A stretch of DNA of 64,000 nucleotides from Amblyomma americanum (GCF_052857255.1 NC_135498.1:82980639-83044638); one strand, 5' to 3'. Numbered from the stretch's first letter, positions 43,706-55,039 are shown. Notes: a model not told the origin generated them from the letters alone. Made by a program: numbers and translations.

Positions 43706-43958
43706 GGTGCTGCCGACTGTATGGGGGTAAGGCGAGTCTCCACCTTCTCTGCAACAAGGAGCTTGCAGATTTGTGAGCTCTTATCCGGAATAGATGTCTG
43801 CGTGGTATAAACAATGTGATGTCCAAGGGGTATGAGCTTGCAGACAAAATCATCCAGTTTTGCATTTCTCAAGCGTTCCCGAACCGCCTTCCTTCTCACA
43901 ATAAGAGCCCCCTCGGTATGCGTCAAACATTGTCTCACCTCAAGCGCCACGCTGAATA
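43706..43958 (+). pseudogene. Cys-containing terminal-exon-like frame, block C copy 2
   Basis: The splice acceptor AATCATTGCAG precedes a frame with CCRLYG, LHLLCNKELADL, an in-frame TGA, then NRCLRGINNVMSKGYELADK and QFCISQAFPNRLPSHNKSPL, ending HAE and TAA with an overlapping AATAAA. Length is identical to copy 1 (253 bases). The TAG that breaks copy 1 is CAG here, and the TGA here is CGA in copy 1, so each copy was inactivated separately after the duplication. Confidence 0.35.
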
Positions 43959-44980
43959 AAGTATATTTCAATCAGAAAAGTGTTGCGAAGGGGCGCTATG
44001 CAAATACAAAGCGATACGGAAAAAACATCGCGAAGCAGGGTGCATAATGACACTTCACCGGAAACCAACCAGAGTAGGTAGAGATTTCACGCATTCAAAC
44101 CGGCGACGTCATGATAATTGGTAGAAGACATTAATTGGTTGTCTCATTTTAGGTGTGCGGCCGTTTCTATGAACAAAAAGAGCACACGTGGGTGGCGTGG
44201 TGAGAACGGTCGGCAACATTTTTCTTCTATGTAGATTGCAATCTTTATTATCTTCACAATATATACCACTAATCTAGGCTTTCTAAAAATCAGCGGGAGC
44301 TCGCTTCGGCCGTGAGTTCGCCGATATACTTTTTGTGCGTGGCAGAATGATAGTTTCGTGCCATGGAGGAATTCACACTCCAGGAGAGGGATATATAAGT
44401 TACCTCCTTTTTTGGTACTTAAGTGCTGCCATCTATAGAAACAAAATTCAAATCTGAGTTGCCTTGCAGCTGGTACGGCCCATTTACTCTAAGAACGGTT
44501 TATCTGAGGGCCAAACGTCATTTACTATTGTAGTAGATGTTCATTAAAAGAACTGAAGTCGGAGGAAAAGATATTGGCGCCGGGGTTCCATTCCCAGTCG
44601 ATGTTGGTTGTGCTTGGCCCAGTTACGGAGAAAGAGGGAGGCATGTCTAATTGATTTAAGGCCTCTCCTATAACCTATCGCCAAAGCTGAACGCTCCCTT
44701 CTTCAAGCAAAGATACTTGAGTCAAAGAGGAGCTAAGAGCCCTGGTAAATGAAGCCTTTTTCGCCCATCGTCGACTACCGTCGCTCTACCCGGATGAGTT
44801 TGCCAGCATTCAACTGCATGCTTGTCATTAGGCTGCAATGCATTCCCGTTGTGATGAAGTCTCGCACAAAAGCAAGGTGCGTTGGCTTCTCCCATCCCCA
44901 TCAACTACTTGCAAAGCAGCACCTGCAACGATTGTTCACAACATTTCGTCATAAAACACCAACAACGATGAACATTTCGT

Positions 44981-46695
44981 TTTAAACCTTGGCCTCAATG
45001 TCAACATTGGACCTACTGTGGGAGCTAAAATCTGGTGTTTGCTGTTAGCACGCTGTCAATAAATTCAACGCTTCACGTCGAGATGAAGCAAGGCCTCGTG
45101 CTATCAGCCTACTCTCCCAACTACAACCCGAGGCGATTCCTGCCCCCTCCTACTACGGAACAACGCCAAGTTGTTAAGAGCCTTCGCAACAATAAGGAAC
45201 AACTCCTACCGGCAGACAAACGCAACACCACTGTCCTTTTGGACCGAACAGACTATGTAAGCCGGATGCAGAAGCTACTTGAAGATGACACCGCCTACTG
45301 CCGACTGGACAGGGACACAACTGCAAATTGCAGCGCGATTTTGCAGAAACTTCTCACTAACGTCTTCAGCTTCATCCCTCTGACCCACAGGCCACTTTAC
45401 CTAAAACTCTTGTGCACCAGCAGTTCGGCCCCCGCCCTCTACGGCCTTCCCAAAGTACACAAGACTGGTATGGCGATGCGTCCCATCGTGAACTACAGTC
45501 ATTCCCCTCTTCACAGCTTATCTCCTTGCCTTCACCGCATCATCTCGCCTCTTGTGGGTTGTCGATCGACACACGTACGAAATTCGACTCACTTCATCAA
45601 GAAAGTAAACGACATGTCACCGGACGACAACGAGCTCCTGGTCTCGTTTGACGTCATGTCGCTATTCACGTGCGTTCCTGTTTATCTTGCCGTACAAGAC
45701 TGCTCTTCTGCCCCCGAGGCTGACAGATCCTTACCTGAGAGGACCCCTGTTGACGTTCCTGACCTCTGTAGACTCCTACAGTTCTGCTTCAGCAACACGC
45801 ATTTTTATTTAAGACTAGTTTTACAGTAAACTTCAAGGCACTCGTATGTGTGCATCTATCTCCATTACCGTCGCGAGCCACACCATAGAGTCTGTCGAAC
45901 GCCGGGCACTTGCAACATTTGCTCACCCGCCAAAATGTTTCCTCAGATGTCTAGACGAGAGTTTCTGCATGATTGAAGAAGACGCTTTGCCTGCCTTTTT
46001 GTCGCATTTCAACTCCATAGAAAACGCCATTGATTTCACCACCGAGGTCGAGGCGTATGTTTCGTTGCCCTTTCTAGATGTCGTGGTAAACCACTATAGT
46101 GGCAAACTATAATTCAGCGTTTTCAAGAAACCCACCAACACGGAGCGTTATCTCAACTCTAGATCCATCCACCCAGCCTCACATAAGGGATCGGTTGCTT
46201 CCACCTTATTTAAAAGCAGCCAACGCATTTGCAGTTCTCCCGAAGACAGGGCAAACGACTTTCACCTAGTGCGGCAAGAACTTTCACGCAGTGACTACCA
46301 GACATCTTTTGTGACATCGGTCTAATAACAACTGTGTCGACCAGAACGTGAAACGCGTGTATCTTCCCCCCTGAAACGTTCCGCTGTTCCCTGCACCCCT
46401 GGATTCAGCGAGACGTTGGCACACATTCTGCGCACGTTCCAAATTGTCATTGCTCACGTTCCGACTAGAAAACTGCGACATGCCTTGGTCAACGAAAAGG
46501 AGGTTCTTCCAAAAGAAAAAATATCCTGGCGTGGTTTACAGCATTCCCTGATCCGACTGTCACTGCGTCTACAATGGCGAAAATGGTAACTTCGAGAGGC
46601 GCCTAAAAGATCATAAAAACGACGCCAAAAACAGAAAAATAGATTCCAGTGCAATCGCTGAACATTCCATATCGAAACTGCACATTCTCGACTGA
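44981..46695 (+). pseudogene. Penelope-like element family 2, RT plus GIY-YIG, copy 2
   Basis: Collinear with 16915-18632. The RT frame 45035-45829 shows YGLPKVHKTGM, MRPIVNYSHSPLHSLSP and VSFDVMSLFTCVPVYLAVQD, closer to PLE consensus than copy 1 (which has VSFDLMALCT). The next frame, 45846-46112, has the same RCLDESF in place of the catalytic (Y/F)VDD. The GIY-YIG part (YPGVVYSIP, TGA, GNFERRLKDHKND) has the same TGA as copy 1. So the catalytic-box loss and the nuclease stop predate the duplication, while copy 1 has decayed further in motif A. Confidence 0.78.
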
Positions 46696-48977
46696 GGCGA
46701 GGCACACGTTCTTGCGACAGAAAAGAAGAAATTTCCTCGCCTTTACTTTGAATCTTTGACGATAAAAACGACGTGTCACACCTTGAACAGAAACTGCGGA
46801 AATCTGACAACTGCTTGCGCACGCTCCCTGCGCCCCCTTTTCAAGCATACATAAGCTCGCGCACCCGCTTCTCGTTATTACTGTGAACAAGGCTATCTGT
46901 ACGGTAGGCGAAACATATTTTGTGTATTTTTTTATGATGTCACGTTTTGTCCTCTAACCTTCATCTTTCCTTGGCAATATACAAATTAGGCGCGCCCACC
47001 GTCAATCGCCACTCAAGTTAACAGACATTTTTGGCCAATAGTGAAATAGGCGGATCGAAGGGGAGTGCTTCACTGCTTATGTGGTGCCTGATATGAGGGC
47101 CTAAGGTGGGCCGCGTGAATCGATCTTTAGAGCTTACTGTTTACATGATGTATCCTCGGGTGCCTTTGTGAGAAGGAGGGCACTCCTTCCGTGTACCTAT
47201 CTTCGGTATTAATAGTCCCGCACTGCTTGTACAAGAAACTGCCGGCCTTACACCCACATAAAGGTATTGAAAGAAAAAACAGTAAGGCATAATACCCCAA
47301 GGAGCGGCAATATATGGTGTACAGAACTGCACTAAAAACAAGATCTTAACTATTTTGTACCATTGTAAAAGTAGAGCAGATAACTGTAAAACAAAAGTGC
47401 ATAGTTGAAAAATAATAACTGGAGGTGTAAGCACATAAAAATGGTTCAGATGCATGCAAATAAATTCAGAAAGATAGAAATACTTTTAGACTGACGAAAA
47501 TTATCAACACACCATAATAAAACGAGAGTAGGTTTCTCTCATATATAGAAGTGAGAAAAAGATATTTCAGTGAACCCCTGCCAATATATCCAGACTTCCA
47601 CTGGCTCGCTTGTTTGTGTAAAAGAAACCACAGATTTATGCATACAAACACACAGATTTATGCCATGGACATTATGCTACGAAATACGTGAAACGATATC
47701 CGACTGGACGCGTGGAGTGCGCGGGTAAACAATTTTGCTGCTAGTGTTCATCATTTGTGTTTTAAAAAATCCCTGGATTGAGCTTTCGAAATCTTTATGC
47801 ACTCTTGTTGCAGCCAGGGTGCACGTTGAGTTTATATAGCTCCTTATTCATTAAACAGTATAGAGCTCTCTATTCGCCGAACGAGGCAGTAGTAGTAGTA
47901 GTAGTTTATTAAAAATGGCAATAAAAAGGTAGGAAAAGATTATGCTGGCCCTGGCAAATGCCATCTTTACGGGAAATGCTTTATCTGGGGCAACATAATT
48001 ATAGAGATTGCAGGCAGACTGGAGAAATGAAAGAGGTGAGATTACAGGAGCTGCTTTCCTTTTTTGTATAAAGCCTCTCATGTACTGAACTCTGCCCTTC
48101 CATTCTCCGTTTCCTCCAGTAGTTTTCGAGCAAACACGCCTACTCATGCTTCAAAAACAGCGTCCAACAGAAGCCTTGAGAGATTTAGGACGGCCATGGC
48201 AGTGGGAGGAAGAATAAACGGCGGAGAGTTTACTGCGAGGTGCCAGTTTTCAAAGGTAGGCATCACTTTAGGTTCTATACCAACGTGCTTCAAAATGTCT
48301 AGCGAGCCTCAGTTACCTCTGCTGCAGTGAAGCTTCTCATTGCAGAATCTTCATTCAGTGTTGGTATCCTGACATATCTATGCCGTGTTTTTGAAACCTC
48401 TTGCGTTTTTGTTGAGAGCCTTTAAATTAATAATACAAATTAAACCACGCAGAAGTTGACAAATAGTTACTGCAAGTTTGAACCAAAATTGAACAATTAT
48501 TTATAATTGAGAAAGTTTATCTATTTCTGGAAAGCTTTCGGTTAAGTTTTGCTGTATCCGCAGAAGGTTGCATCTTTGGTGGTACCTTAGAAACCGTATT
48601 AATCAACAAAAAAGGTATTTTTGTAGTGAAGTATTCACGAATGAATCGAGATTTTGGTATAAATACAGAAAATTGCAATTCTCTTATACATATATAGTTT
48701 CAAAAGTGGTCTCATGCATTGATTCGGCGTTGAGTTGGAGTGGTCCTTCTGTGCTAAATATGGGATCACCGTATCAAGCCTGCAGACATTCGGTACGCCG
48801 GCTTGAAGTCAAACCAAGATGGACTGCGGTGTTGTTAGGTATTGCAAATCTTCCAAAGGATGTCGTCTTGTAAGATGAACTACTGTGAATTTCCCTTGCC
48901 TTCTAGTTACCCCAGGGTGGTTGTGTCGTGATGCCTAAGAGCCTTTTTAAAGAAAAAGGTATCATGCTGTCTAGAAA

Positions 48978-50040
48978 GTGTTTGATAGGCAACAGGGCGT
49001 AAATCTGTCAAAAGTAAGATTGAAAGCAAAAAAGTTGTGTATCTCCTTGAATCTCACCCGCTTAGCTCAGTCTGTAGAAAAGGCCAGTGGTCTAAGTCTT
49101 AACATGTTCCTTTCCGCTGAAACACACAAAATGGAATGTCCTTTAATAATTATCGTTTCGGAGGTGCGCACTCGGCAAAAATCAGTCTCTGACTTCCTAC
49201 AGAAAAGTCTAAAACAGCTAGTTGTTGATGACCCTTTGATAAGAAATTCCGGATATGTAATTAATTTTCTGAAGCAAACTGAAGGAAAGAACATGGTTGC
49301 CTTCTCATTCGATGTAAAAGAGCTGTACTACTCGTTGCCGCAAAACGGCTTGTTGCAGTGCGTTGAAAGATGTATTGAGAACGCTGGCCCTATTGCTTTC
49401 CAGAATTCAGTGGGAGTAAGTGTTGGGGATTTTTAGAGCTATTAAGTGCGTATCTTAATTCCACTTTTGTAATGTGCGGCGATGACCTGTTTTTGCAGAA
49501 ACAAGAAATATGTATAGGGTCCAGCGTTGCTTCTTTGTTAAGGGACCTATTTTTAGCTGAACGTGACAGAAGGCTTTTTGCCCGCCTTGAAGACGTAGGG
49601 GTGTTAAACGTTTTTCGCTTTGTGGATGATTTCTTAATCCTTTCAGACACCACTGCAATCACCCTCGATGAAGTGGTAGGAAGCGTTTTAGATCATTTTA
49701 AGCATAGCTTATCTAGACTTGCCGTCACGCATGAACTTCCTGGTAACGGTAGCATACGCTTTCTCGACATCAAGTCAACTTTTTAAAAGACCACACTTGC
49801 TGGATTTATCATCCCCGGGATGGAAAAATGCCCTTTCTTCTCAATTCCGCGCATTCAAAGCTCATAAAAAGAAACAAAGCTCGTTTAGGGTTTGCCAACT
49901 GCATAAAAAAGTCATGCGAACATGCAATTGAAGAAAGCCTTTTCCTGCAGTCCAACAAGTTGCAAGAAGTGGGTTATCCGTTGCACATGGTGGTTTCTGT
50001 GGCGGAAGGACTTATCAAAAAGAAAGAATGGGAAGCCTAG
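48978..50040 (+). pseudogene. Penelope-like element family 1, reverse transcriptase part, copy 2
   Basis: Frames 48978-49436, 49472-49786 and 49828-50040 together cover the same protein as 1740-2974. They show FSFDVKELYYSLPQNGLLQC (motif A), GSSVASLLRDLFLAERDRR, RFVDDFLIL (FVDD intact), FLLNSAHSKLIKRNKARL, and then IEESLFLQSNKLQEVGYPLH and VVSVAEGLIKKKEWEA. Breaks are a stop at about 49434, a one-base loss in a T run near 49783 and TAG at 50038. These are not the breaks seen in copy 0, where the A run near 2674 is short. The element is dead. Confidence 0.78.
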
Positions 50041-50283
50041 TCTCAGGAAGAGCCGGAAAAGACAACAGTCGATAAGAAATTTGCAGTCATTTCTTGTAAA
50101 CATAAGCTTTCGCACAGTCTGAAAGAAAATTGGCAACAGGGTAAACGTTGGAGGGTTTTTCTCTGCCCCAAATAAAATCAGTTCACTATGCAATCTTAGC
50201 ACATCAGGAAGCCCAGGAAAAACTGGTTGCATGATCAGGCATCAAAAGCCGTTCGCGAGATGCACGAAAGGTGTTGTCTATAA

Positions 50284-50613
50284 GTGCCATTATCCTATGG
50301 TAAATATTATATAGGCCAAAAGGGAAAATGCATAAATGAGCGATTGGGTGAGCATGAATATGTTGTGAACAATAAAAAAGAAGGACACATGAGCATTCAA
50401 TGTCTAAAATGCAAAAGCAAAGGAAAAGAGGGTTGTCGTCCTCTTTTTCACAAGTGCAAAATCCTTTACGTGAACAAATTCCAAGTTATGCGCGAAATTG
50501 TTGAGGCGTTGAAGATAGCGCGAGCTGGGGATGACTGTGTAAGCGCTCCGTCAATTCTGCTCTCCCAAAAAGAGATGTCCAATCTTTTATCATTCAAGTG
50601 TGACGCTCGATGA
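50284..50613 (+). pseudogene. Penelope-like element family 1, GIY-YIG endonuclease part, copy 2
   Basis: PLSYGKYYIGQKGKCINERL, then GEHEYVVNN, QCLKCKSKGKEGCRPLFHKC, REIVEALKIA and APSILLSQKEMSNLL. The domain is open to TGA at 50613, without the stop found in copy 0. A one-base deletion just upstream (GTCTATAAGTGCC) separates it from the GVVYK start, and GIY has become GKY. An AATAAACATCA signal lies near 50689 and the element 3' end is near 50795. Confidence 0.78.
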
Positions 50614-50795
50614 CTCATCTATCTTTCACTACTCTGTTGTAATGCCTTGCAGGCATTATCGATAGTATAAAAATCTGTTTTTTGCATGTAATAAACATCA
50701 TTTGGAAGTGAGCGCTCGTGTTGTGTGTCTTATTCTACGTCCTTGTTTTTTGCGCTTTTACGTTCAGCATGGTAAACCAACTCGGCCTTTTTTGA

Positions 50796-51729
50796 CACAC
50801 CTTGGGCACACCTTCCCTTGGGCACTTCATATGTTTAATCCGTGACGAAGCTGACCGCGTTTTCTGTTTGAGGCCGCTGCGTATTCCGTGTATTCAGCCA
50901 TCGCCACGCAGGATTCAAACCCCGTGACGGTGTATGAGTGTTGATGCCGACTCGACATCTTGAACTCAGTGCAAAGCTTTCTGCGCTTTCATTGTTTGCC
51001 ATACCAGCGCTTATTTTGCATTGGCTTTCCTTTTGTTGACCATACTTTTCGTGAAAGCAAATGCCGATGCTTCATTGAGTTAGAAGTAATGCCGCGAAAC
51101 TGTTGTACTGTTCGTTCCTGTTCAAAACCGTCGGCGCGCGAGTATATCATTTTGTGTATCACATTATTCTGGGTTGTGGTACTTGCTTTTACCGCCTTAT
51201 CTCCGATGAACTCCGATCACTTTTGCTGGTATTGCTGTCGCCGAATTCTTCAGTTTATTTATGGGCGCTACTCAGCCCAAGAACAAAATTCAATTTCACG
51301 TTAATCTGCTCATCTTTGTTTTCATGGCATTGTCACCACCTCCTGACAATATTCAACTAAATTGCAGCAGAGGAGCTCATTTCGTGTCTCCTTCAATGCT
51401 TATAATTTCGAACCGAAACAAACGAAAGTTGTGTGAAAGGGAGATAAGTGCGGTTTGCAACAGCGATTTCTTTTTGCTTTGAGCATAGTGTCTATCAGTG
51501 GTTTACATTTAACACACAATAAAAATTGCAATTTCCACGGAAAAAGAAGTGGACGCTGACCGCGCCACCCGCTTGTTCTCTTCTTGTACCGAAAAACAGC
51601 TCGAAAGAGACCATCCAACCAACGTCATCGACCAATTGTCATGACCTCACGGGTTGGCAAGCGAAACTTCCATACCTGTTATGGTTTCCGGGAAATTATG
51701 ATCATGCGCACTGATTAGCCATGTTTTTA
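50796..51729. other. Spacer, no gene recognised
   Basis: Short Phe/Ser-rich frames only. A B-box-like GGGGTTTGAATCC on the minus strand near 50911-50923 has no A-box partner at the right distance, so it is not called as a tRNA or SINE. Confidence 0.4.
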
Positions 51730-52054
51730 CTATCGCTGTATATTTATATAGCACAACTTCAGTGCCCTTTTCTGATTGAAATACGCAATTTTTTGGCAGC
51801 GTGGTGCAGGAGGTGCGACTAGGTGTGGCGCATACCCAGTATTTGGGAGAAGACGTTTGCGGAACACATGGCAAAGGCGAAACCGATTCAGAATCAAACT
51901 AACATGGATGATTTTGCCAGCCAGGCGAGGCCCTTTTGATATCATATTGTTTCCGCCACAGAGATGTGCATTCTGTACTAGGGGGCATGGAAACCCGCGA
52001 GCTCTTTTCTGCAGAGAGGGGCACCCACGCTTGCCCGCGTGCACTCGACAGCAC
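51730..52054 (-). pseudogene. Inverted, diverged copy of the block C Cys-containing exon
   Basis: On the minus strand an acceptor-like ATAAGTGCAG precedes CCRVHAGKRGCPSLQK, CPLVQNAHLCGGNNMISKGP and RLAGKIIHVSLILN, and the frame stays open to 51730. Shared landmarks with 15641-15893 are CCR, the Asn-Asn-x-(M) SKG motif and LAGKII. Upstream, both also share MSLFSL. The AATAAA seen in block C is missing. This copy has no internal stop and more Cys residues than the block C copies. The function is unknown. Confidence 0.35.
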
Positions 52055-52203
52055 CTGCACTTATAAGGCGAGAATTTTAGAAGAGATCTTCTTGGTCGGG
52101 AGGAGAATTTGAGAGAAAAGAGTGACAATCGACCAAAGATTCATTAGAGAACCGATGTTTCGATGCCAACGCGACACATTGTGTTTTCTCCAGATTGGAG
52201 CCA

Positions 52204-52440
52204 GGCCGCTGCGGTGGCTCAGTGGATGTGACGCTGCACTGCTCCCCCGAAATACGCTCGTATCGATCGCGGCCGCGGCGATCGTATTTCGATGAAGGCG
52301 AAATGCATGAAACCTGTGTACTGTGCAATGTCAGTGCACGTTGAAAAACCCCAGGTGGTCGGATTTTCTAATGCCCCTCACTATGTCCTCCCGCATAGCA
52401 TCAGCCTCTAGGGGACGTTAAACGCCCTAAACTAAACCAT
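52204..52440 (+). mobile_element. Ruka-like tick SINE, near full length
   Basis: It begins GCCGCTGCGGTGGCTCAGTG with a perfect pol III A box (TGGCTCAGTGG) and a decayed B box (CGTATCGATCG). GCGGCCGCGG, TTTCGATGAAGGCGAAATGC, the core CAATGTCAGTGCACGTTG and CCCCAGGTGGTCGGA follow, with a tail GGGACGTTAAACGCCCTAAA. This order is the tick Ruka SINE as I know it. It is the best copy in the window. Confidence 0.8.
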
Positions 52441-52697
52441 ATCATAAAATGAGGATTGCCAGCATAAACCATAAAACTAGTTTTATGCAGAGACGGATAC
52501 CTCAGTTAGCTTCGTCCGGTTCTCATGACGTCGCAGTTGCAGTGCAGCAGAGGCTAAGCAGGAAAAGGAAGAAGATTCATTTTCGCTCTCAGCGCAACAC
52601 GAACGGAGCACAAGACGAAGGACTAGCACAAACAGGCTCTGACTATCAACTGGTTTTTTTATTGAAGAACGAAAAGCGTATAAATACAAACAGTGAA

Positions 52698-53077
52698 CTA
52701 CTTATCAATCAACAAAAGTTTTCTGGAAGGCATGTGGGAGGTCAGATAGCTCAATTCCCTCTCGGATAACGTTATGGAAGGGCTGCTGATACTTTTTTCG
52801 CCGTTGTGGTAACTATAAAAAGCTTCCATTACTTCGCGTGTTAATTTATTGTTATGTCGGAACAGGATGCGCGTGTTCTTGTAATCGGGAACACATTGGC
52901 ACTTTTTGCACTGGAAAGACGCCTGTGCAAAGGGGTCCCCTTTAGCTCTCCTTTCTGCATGATCCTTTTCATGCCTGCATTGGCATTGCCTGCTGTGGGA
53001 GCCTGTGTGAGACAGGGGGTCATTTTTCCAGGTGTTTTCATGCTCCATCAAACGTTTGTTAACGCACCTGCCAGTTA
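52698..53077 (-). pseudogene. Penelope-like element family 3, GIY-YIG C-terminal fragment
   Basis: The minus strand gives GRCVNKRLMEHENTWKN, which aligns with GRCINERLGEHDYLVNN of family 1 (conserved Arg and Glu of the nuclease). QCKKCQCVPDYKNTRILF, RHNNKLTREVMEAFYSYHNG and SSPSITLSERELSYL follow, ending in TGA at 52698. The GIY and YIG strands and the RT are absent, so it is severely 5'-truncated. Its upstream end is capped by an inverted copy of its own interior (see 52934-53135). Confidence 0.65.
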
Positions 53078-53135
53078 ACGCAACGCCAATGCAGGCATGA
53101 AAAGGATCATGCAGACAGGAGAGCTAAAGGGGACC
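52934..53135. repeat. Inverted repeat (55-base arms) at the 5' end of the PLE family 3 fragment
   Basis: The arm 52934-52988 (GGTCCCCTTTAGCTCTCC...) is repeated inverted at 53081-53135 with a few mismatches, separated by about 92 bases. The first arm lies inside the PLE coding fragment and the second just outside it. The DNA or RNA could form a long hairpin. Fold-back or switched-strand synthesis during PLE retrotransposition would produce this. Confidence 0.75.
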
Positions 53136-53137
53136 TT

Positions 53138-53290
53138 CTAGAGACGAAATTCTAGAGGCCCGTGTACTGTGCATTGTCAGTGCACGTTAAAGAAACCCAG
53201 GTGGTCGAAATTCTCGGAGCCCTTCACTACGGTGTCTCTCATAGCCTGATTCGCTTTGGGTCGTTGAACCCCCATAAACCATAAACCAAA
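53138..53290 (+). mobile_element. Ruka-like tick SINE, 3' part
   Basis: GAAATTCTAGAGGCCCGTGT, CATTGTCAGTGCACGTTAAA, CCCAGGTGGTCGAAATTCTC, CCTTCACTACGGTGTCTCTC, GCCTGATTCGCTTTGGGTCG and a CCATAAACCATAAACC tail. The tRNA-like head is missing. The PLE family 3 fragment abuts its truncated 5' end. Confidence 0.75.
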
Positions 53291-53590
53291 CCTATTCCAT
53301 ATCTCTAGCACTTCAAACGGTAATGCTTCCTACAACAAATCGAAAAGTGTACTCTACATGATTGAGCGTTTGTTTCAACTGACCAGAAACTTGCGGAAGT
53401 TATCTCCCACGCTCAGCACACTATTATAACTTTTTCCTTAAACCATTGAGTGACCTCACATGGGTCTTCCTTTAGGCGCAGTGCGCAAATGGCATGTTTA
53501 CCCTGGAATCTCCAATCGAGAGATTTCTCAACCGAAAATAGATTCACTCCTTTCAGCAACAGCCGGAAACGCACAGACAACCCTAGTTAT

Positions 53591-53606
53591 GGGGGGGGGG
53601 GGGGGG
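53591..53606. repeat. Poly-G tract (16 G)
   Basis: Uninterrupted G run after CCCTAGTTAT. See the other two poly-G tracts. Confidence 0.95.
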
Positions 53607-53789
53607 TCATCTGTGTTAAATGTATGTACCATTTCTGGTGCTCAGGTCTGTGACCTGGAAAAGCGGAGTCGCCAGCACTACTAGGAAATGCGATATGAGA
53701 AGATATAAGCTACAGGGAATAAAGAAGTGCCAGAATGCAGGAATGATGGTGCAGGAAATACCTGCCCTGGAGCTATTCTTCCCCACGTA

Positions 53790-53975
53790 CTTAATCAGGG
53801 CATGAATCACGAAAATCTGGTGGTAAAGGTTTTGTCTGCCTGATCAAAGGCGAAGGAAAATGGACTGCAGGTGGTTGTGGGGTGAGAGTGTAGAGTATTG
53901 AGAAAGGGCCCTTAGCGAACGAGAGGGGGTCAACAACCCGGGTGCGCAAACCGGACGAAGCTGAGCTGTCACAAG
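53790..53975 (+). promoter_or_regulatory. Diverged copy of the upstream region of the D two-exon candidate
   Basis: From TAATCAGGGCATGAATCACG through GTGAGAGTG, GAACGAGAGGGGGT, GCGCAAACCGGACGAAGCT to GAGCTGTCACA the order matches the minus strand of 27430-27240. Similarity ends at GCTGTCACA, just where the D leader and exon begin. No D exon sequence follows on the plus strand. It is either a promoter of another family member or a repeat shared by both. Confidence 0.35.
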
Positions 53976-54026
53976 CGCTACCTTTCAACTGAAGGGCATA
54001 AAGTTTATGCTTCAGTTTTCTTCAGT

Positions 54027-54098
54027 TCAAAGTAAGCGCTTGTCTGTGTCCTCTCGTTCGTCCTGTTTTCTTTTCTGCGCCAGCTTTCTTTTTATGTC
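54027..54098 (+). repeat. PLE-terminus-like segment
   Basis: AAGCGCTTGTCTGTGTCCTC, TCGTTCGTC, TGCGCCAGC and TTTCTTTTTATG keep the order of the palindromic insertion at 58.9 kb (AGCGCTGTGTC, CTCTGTGTCGTCG, AGCGCCAGG, TTTTTTCATAATG). Both look like the 5' leader of tick PLEs. No PLE coding sequence follows here. Confidence 0.35.
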
Positions 54099-55039
54099 CT
54101 AATCTTTTCTCTGCCCCTTTACTTGGCATTTATTACCGACAATTAAAAGAGGCTAGAAGAGGAGGATAAGGAAAGGCAGGAAGGTTAGCCAAAAGAAGAA
54201 TCCGGTTTGCTACACTGCACGAGGGGAAAGAGATGAGGGGATCTAATTATTTAGGAGGAAATTATACACTAAATATATTGTATTTGCTGTCAGCCACTGC
54301 AAAATATTGCAGTTCGGCGCTTCTTTTGTGCGCTGTTTCTTTTTTAATATAAACACCCAACGTGTACAGACTGATTCAATTCTGAAGCACCTGAAGAACC
54401 AACCGGCTCTTTCTGTAAACAGGGCCTTCTTCCACTCAAAGAAGCGTGATCCCTTGAGCAGCAAAAAAATCAGGGTCTGGCGTGCTGCTGTGCATGCCGG
54501 CGCTTCGCCGATTTCCGCTTACTGTATAAACTAACTCGCCTATGTGCAGCATCCTGAGGGCACGTCTTGGGGCAACAATTTATGTTTACACGTGTTTGGC
54601 ATCGGTGGAGGCAAAAATTTCAGCAACAAATTGACAGAGATAAATTTTAGGTTCTAGCTGTTCCTACTTGGTACACACGTGATAAAATATTCCAGTTGTC
54701 TGCGGCTCTTTAAAAGCTTATAGCTAGTTGTTAACATGTCGTTACCGCAAAATAAAAATTCACTTTTCATGAGTTAAAAGCTACGGCACAAGAGGGAGGA
54801 GAAAATGTAGAGATGAAGATAGGCCGTGCGATCAGCGGCTAAAGTGCTCTTTTTTCTTTTTATTTCAACCAACTCGTTCAAATTTCTGCTCTATTCTACA
54901 TAAGCTCTCCTGATGTCAGGGTAAAATGCTTTGTTTGCTTATTTGTTTATTTAGAAACAGGCTTTATTCGTAGAAGACCAAGCTCTTTCCGCGGAAAAAG
55001 ATGTTTCACAATCAATAAATTAAATCTTCTGCGAAGGCC
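54099..55039. other. Spacer, no gene recognised
   Basis: AT-rich. TTTGTTTATTTATTTAG followed by GGCTTTATTCG at 54935-54970 resembles the inverted 3' end (AATAAAGCC plus AAAT tail) of a minus-strand LINE, but no LINE protein could be read next to it. Confidence 0.35.

Larger units (their letters stand above)
30424..50795. repeat. Segmental repeat B-C-A, copy 2, with two nested LINEs
   Basis: Collinear with 9840-21023 and, in its A part (from 47232), also with 1-3556. Removing the two LINEs at 31479-33322 and 36623-42254 and one copy of each target duplication restores collinearity with copy 1. Its A block is the most complete of the three. Bases 30424-30890 and 46696-48977 contain no recognised gene. 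Confidence 0.9.

Noticed and set aside
50905..50930. B-box-like sequence on the minus strand
   Set aside because: No A box at tRNA-like spacing and no cloverleaf.
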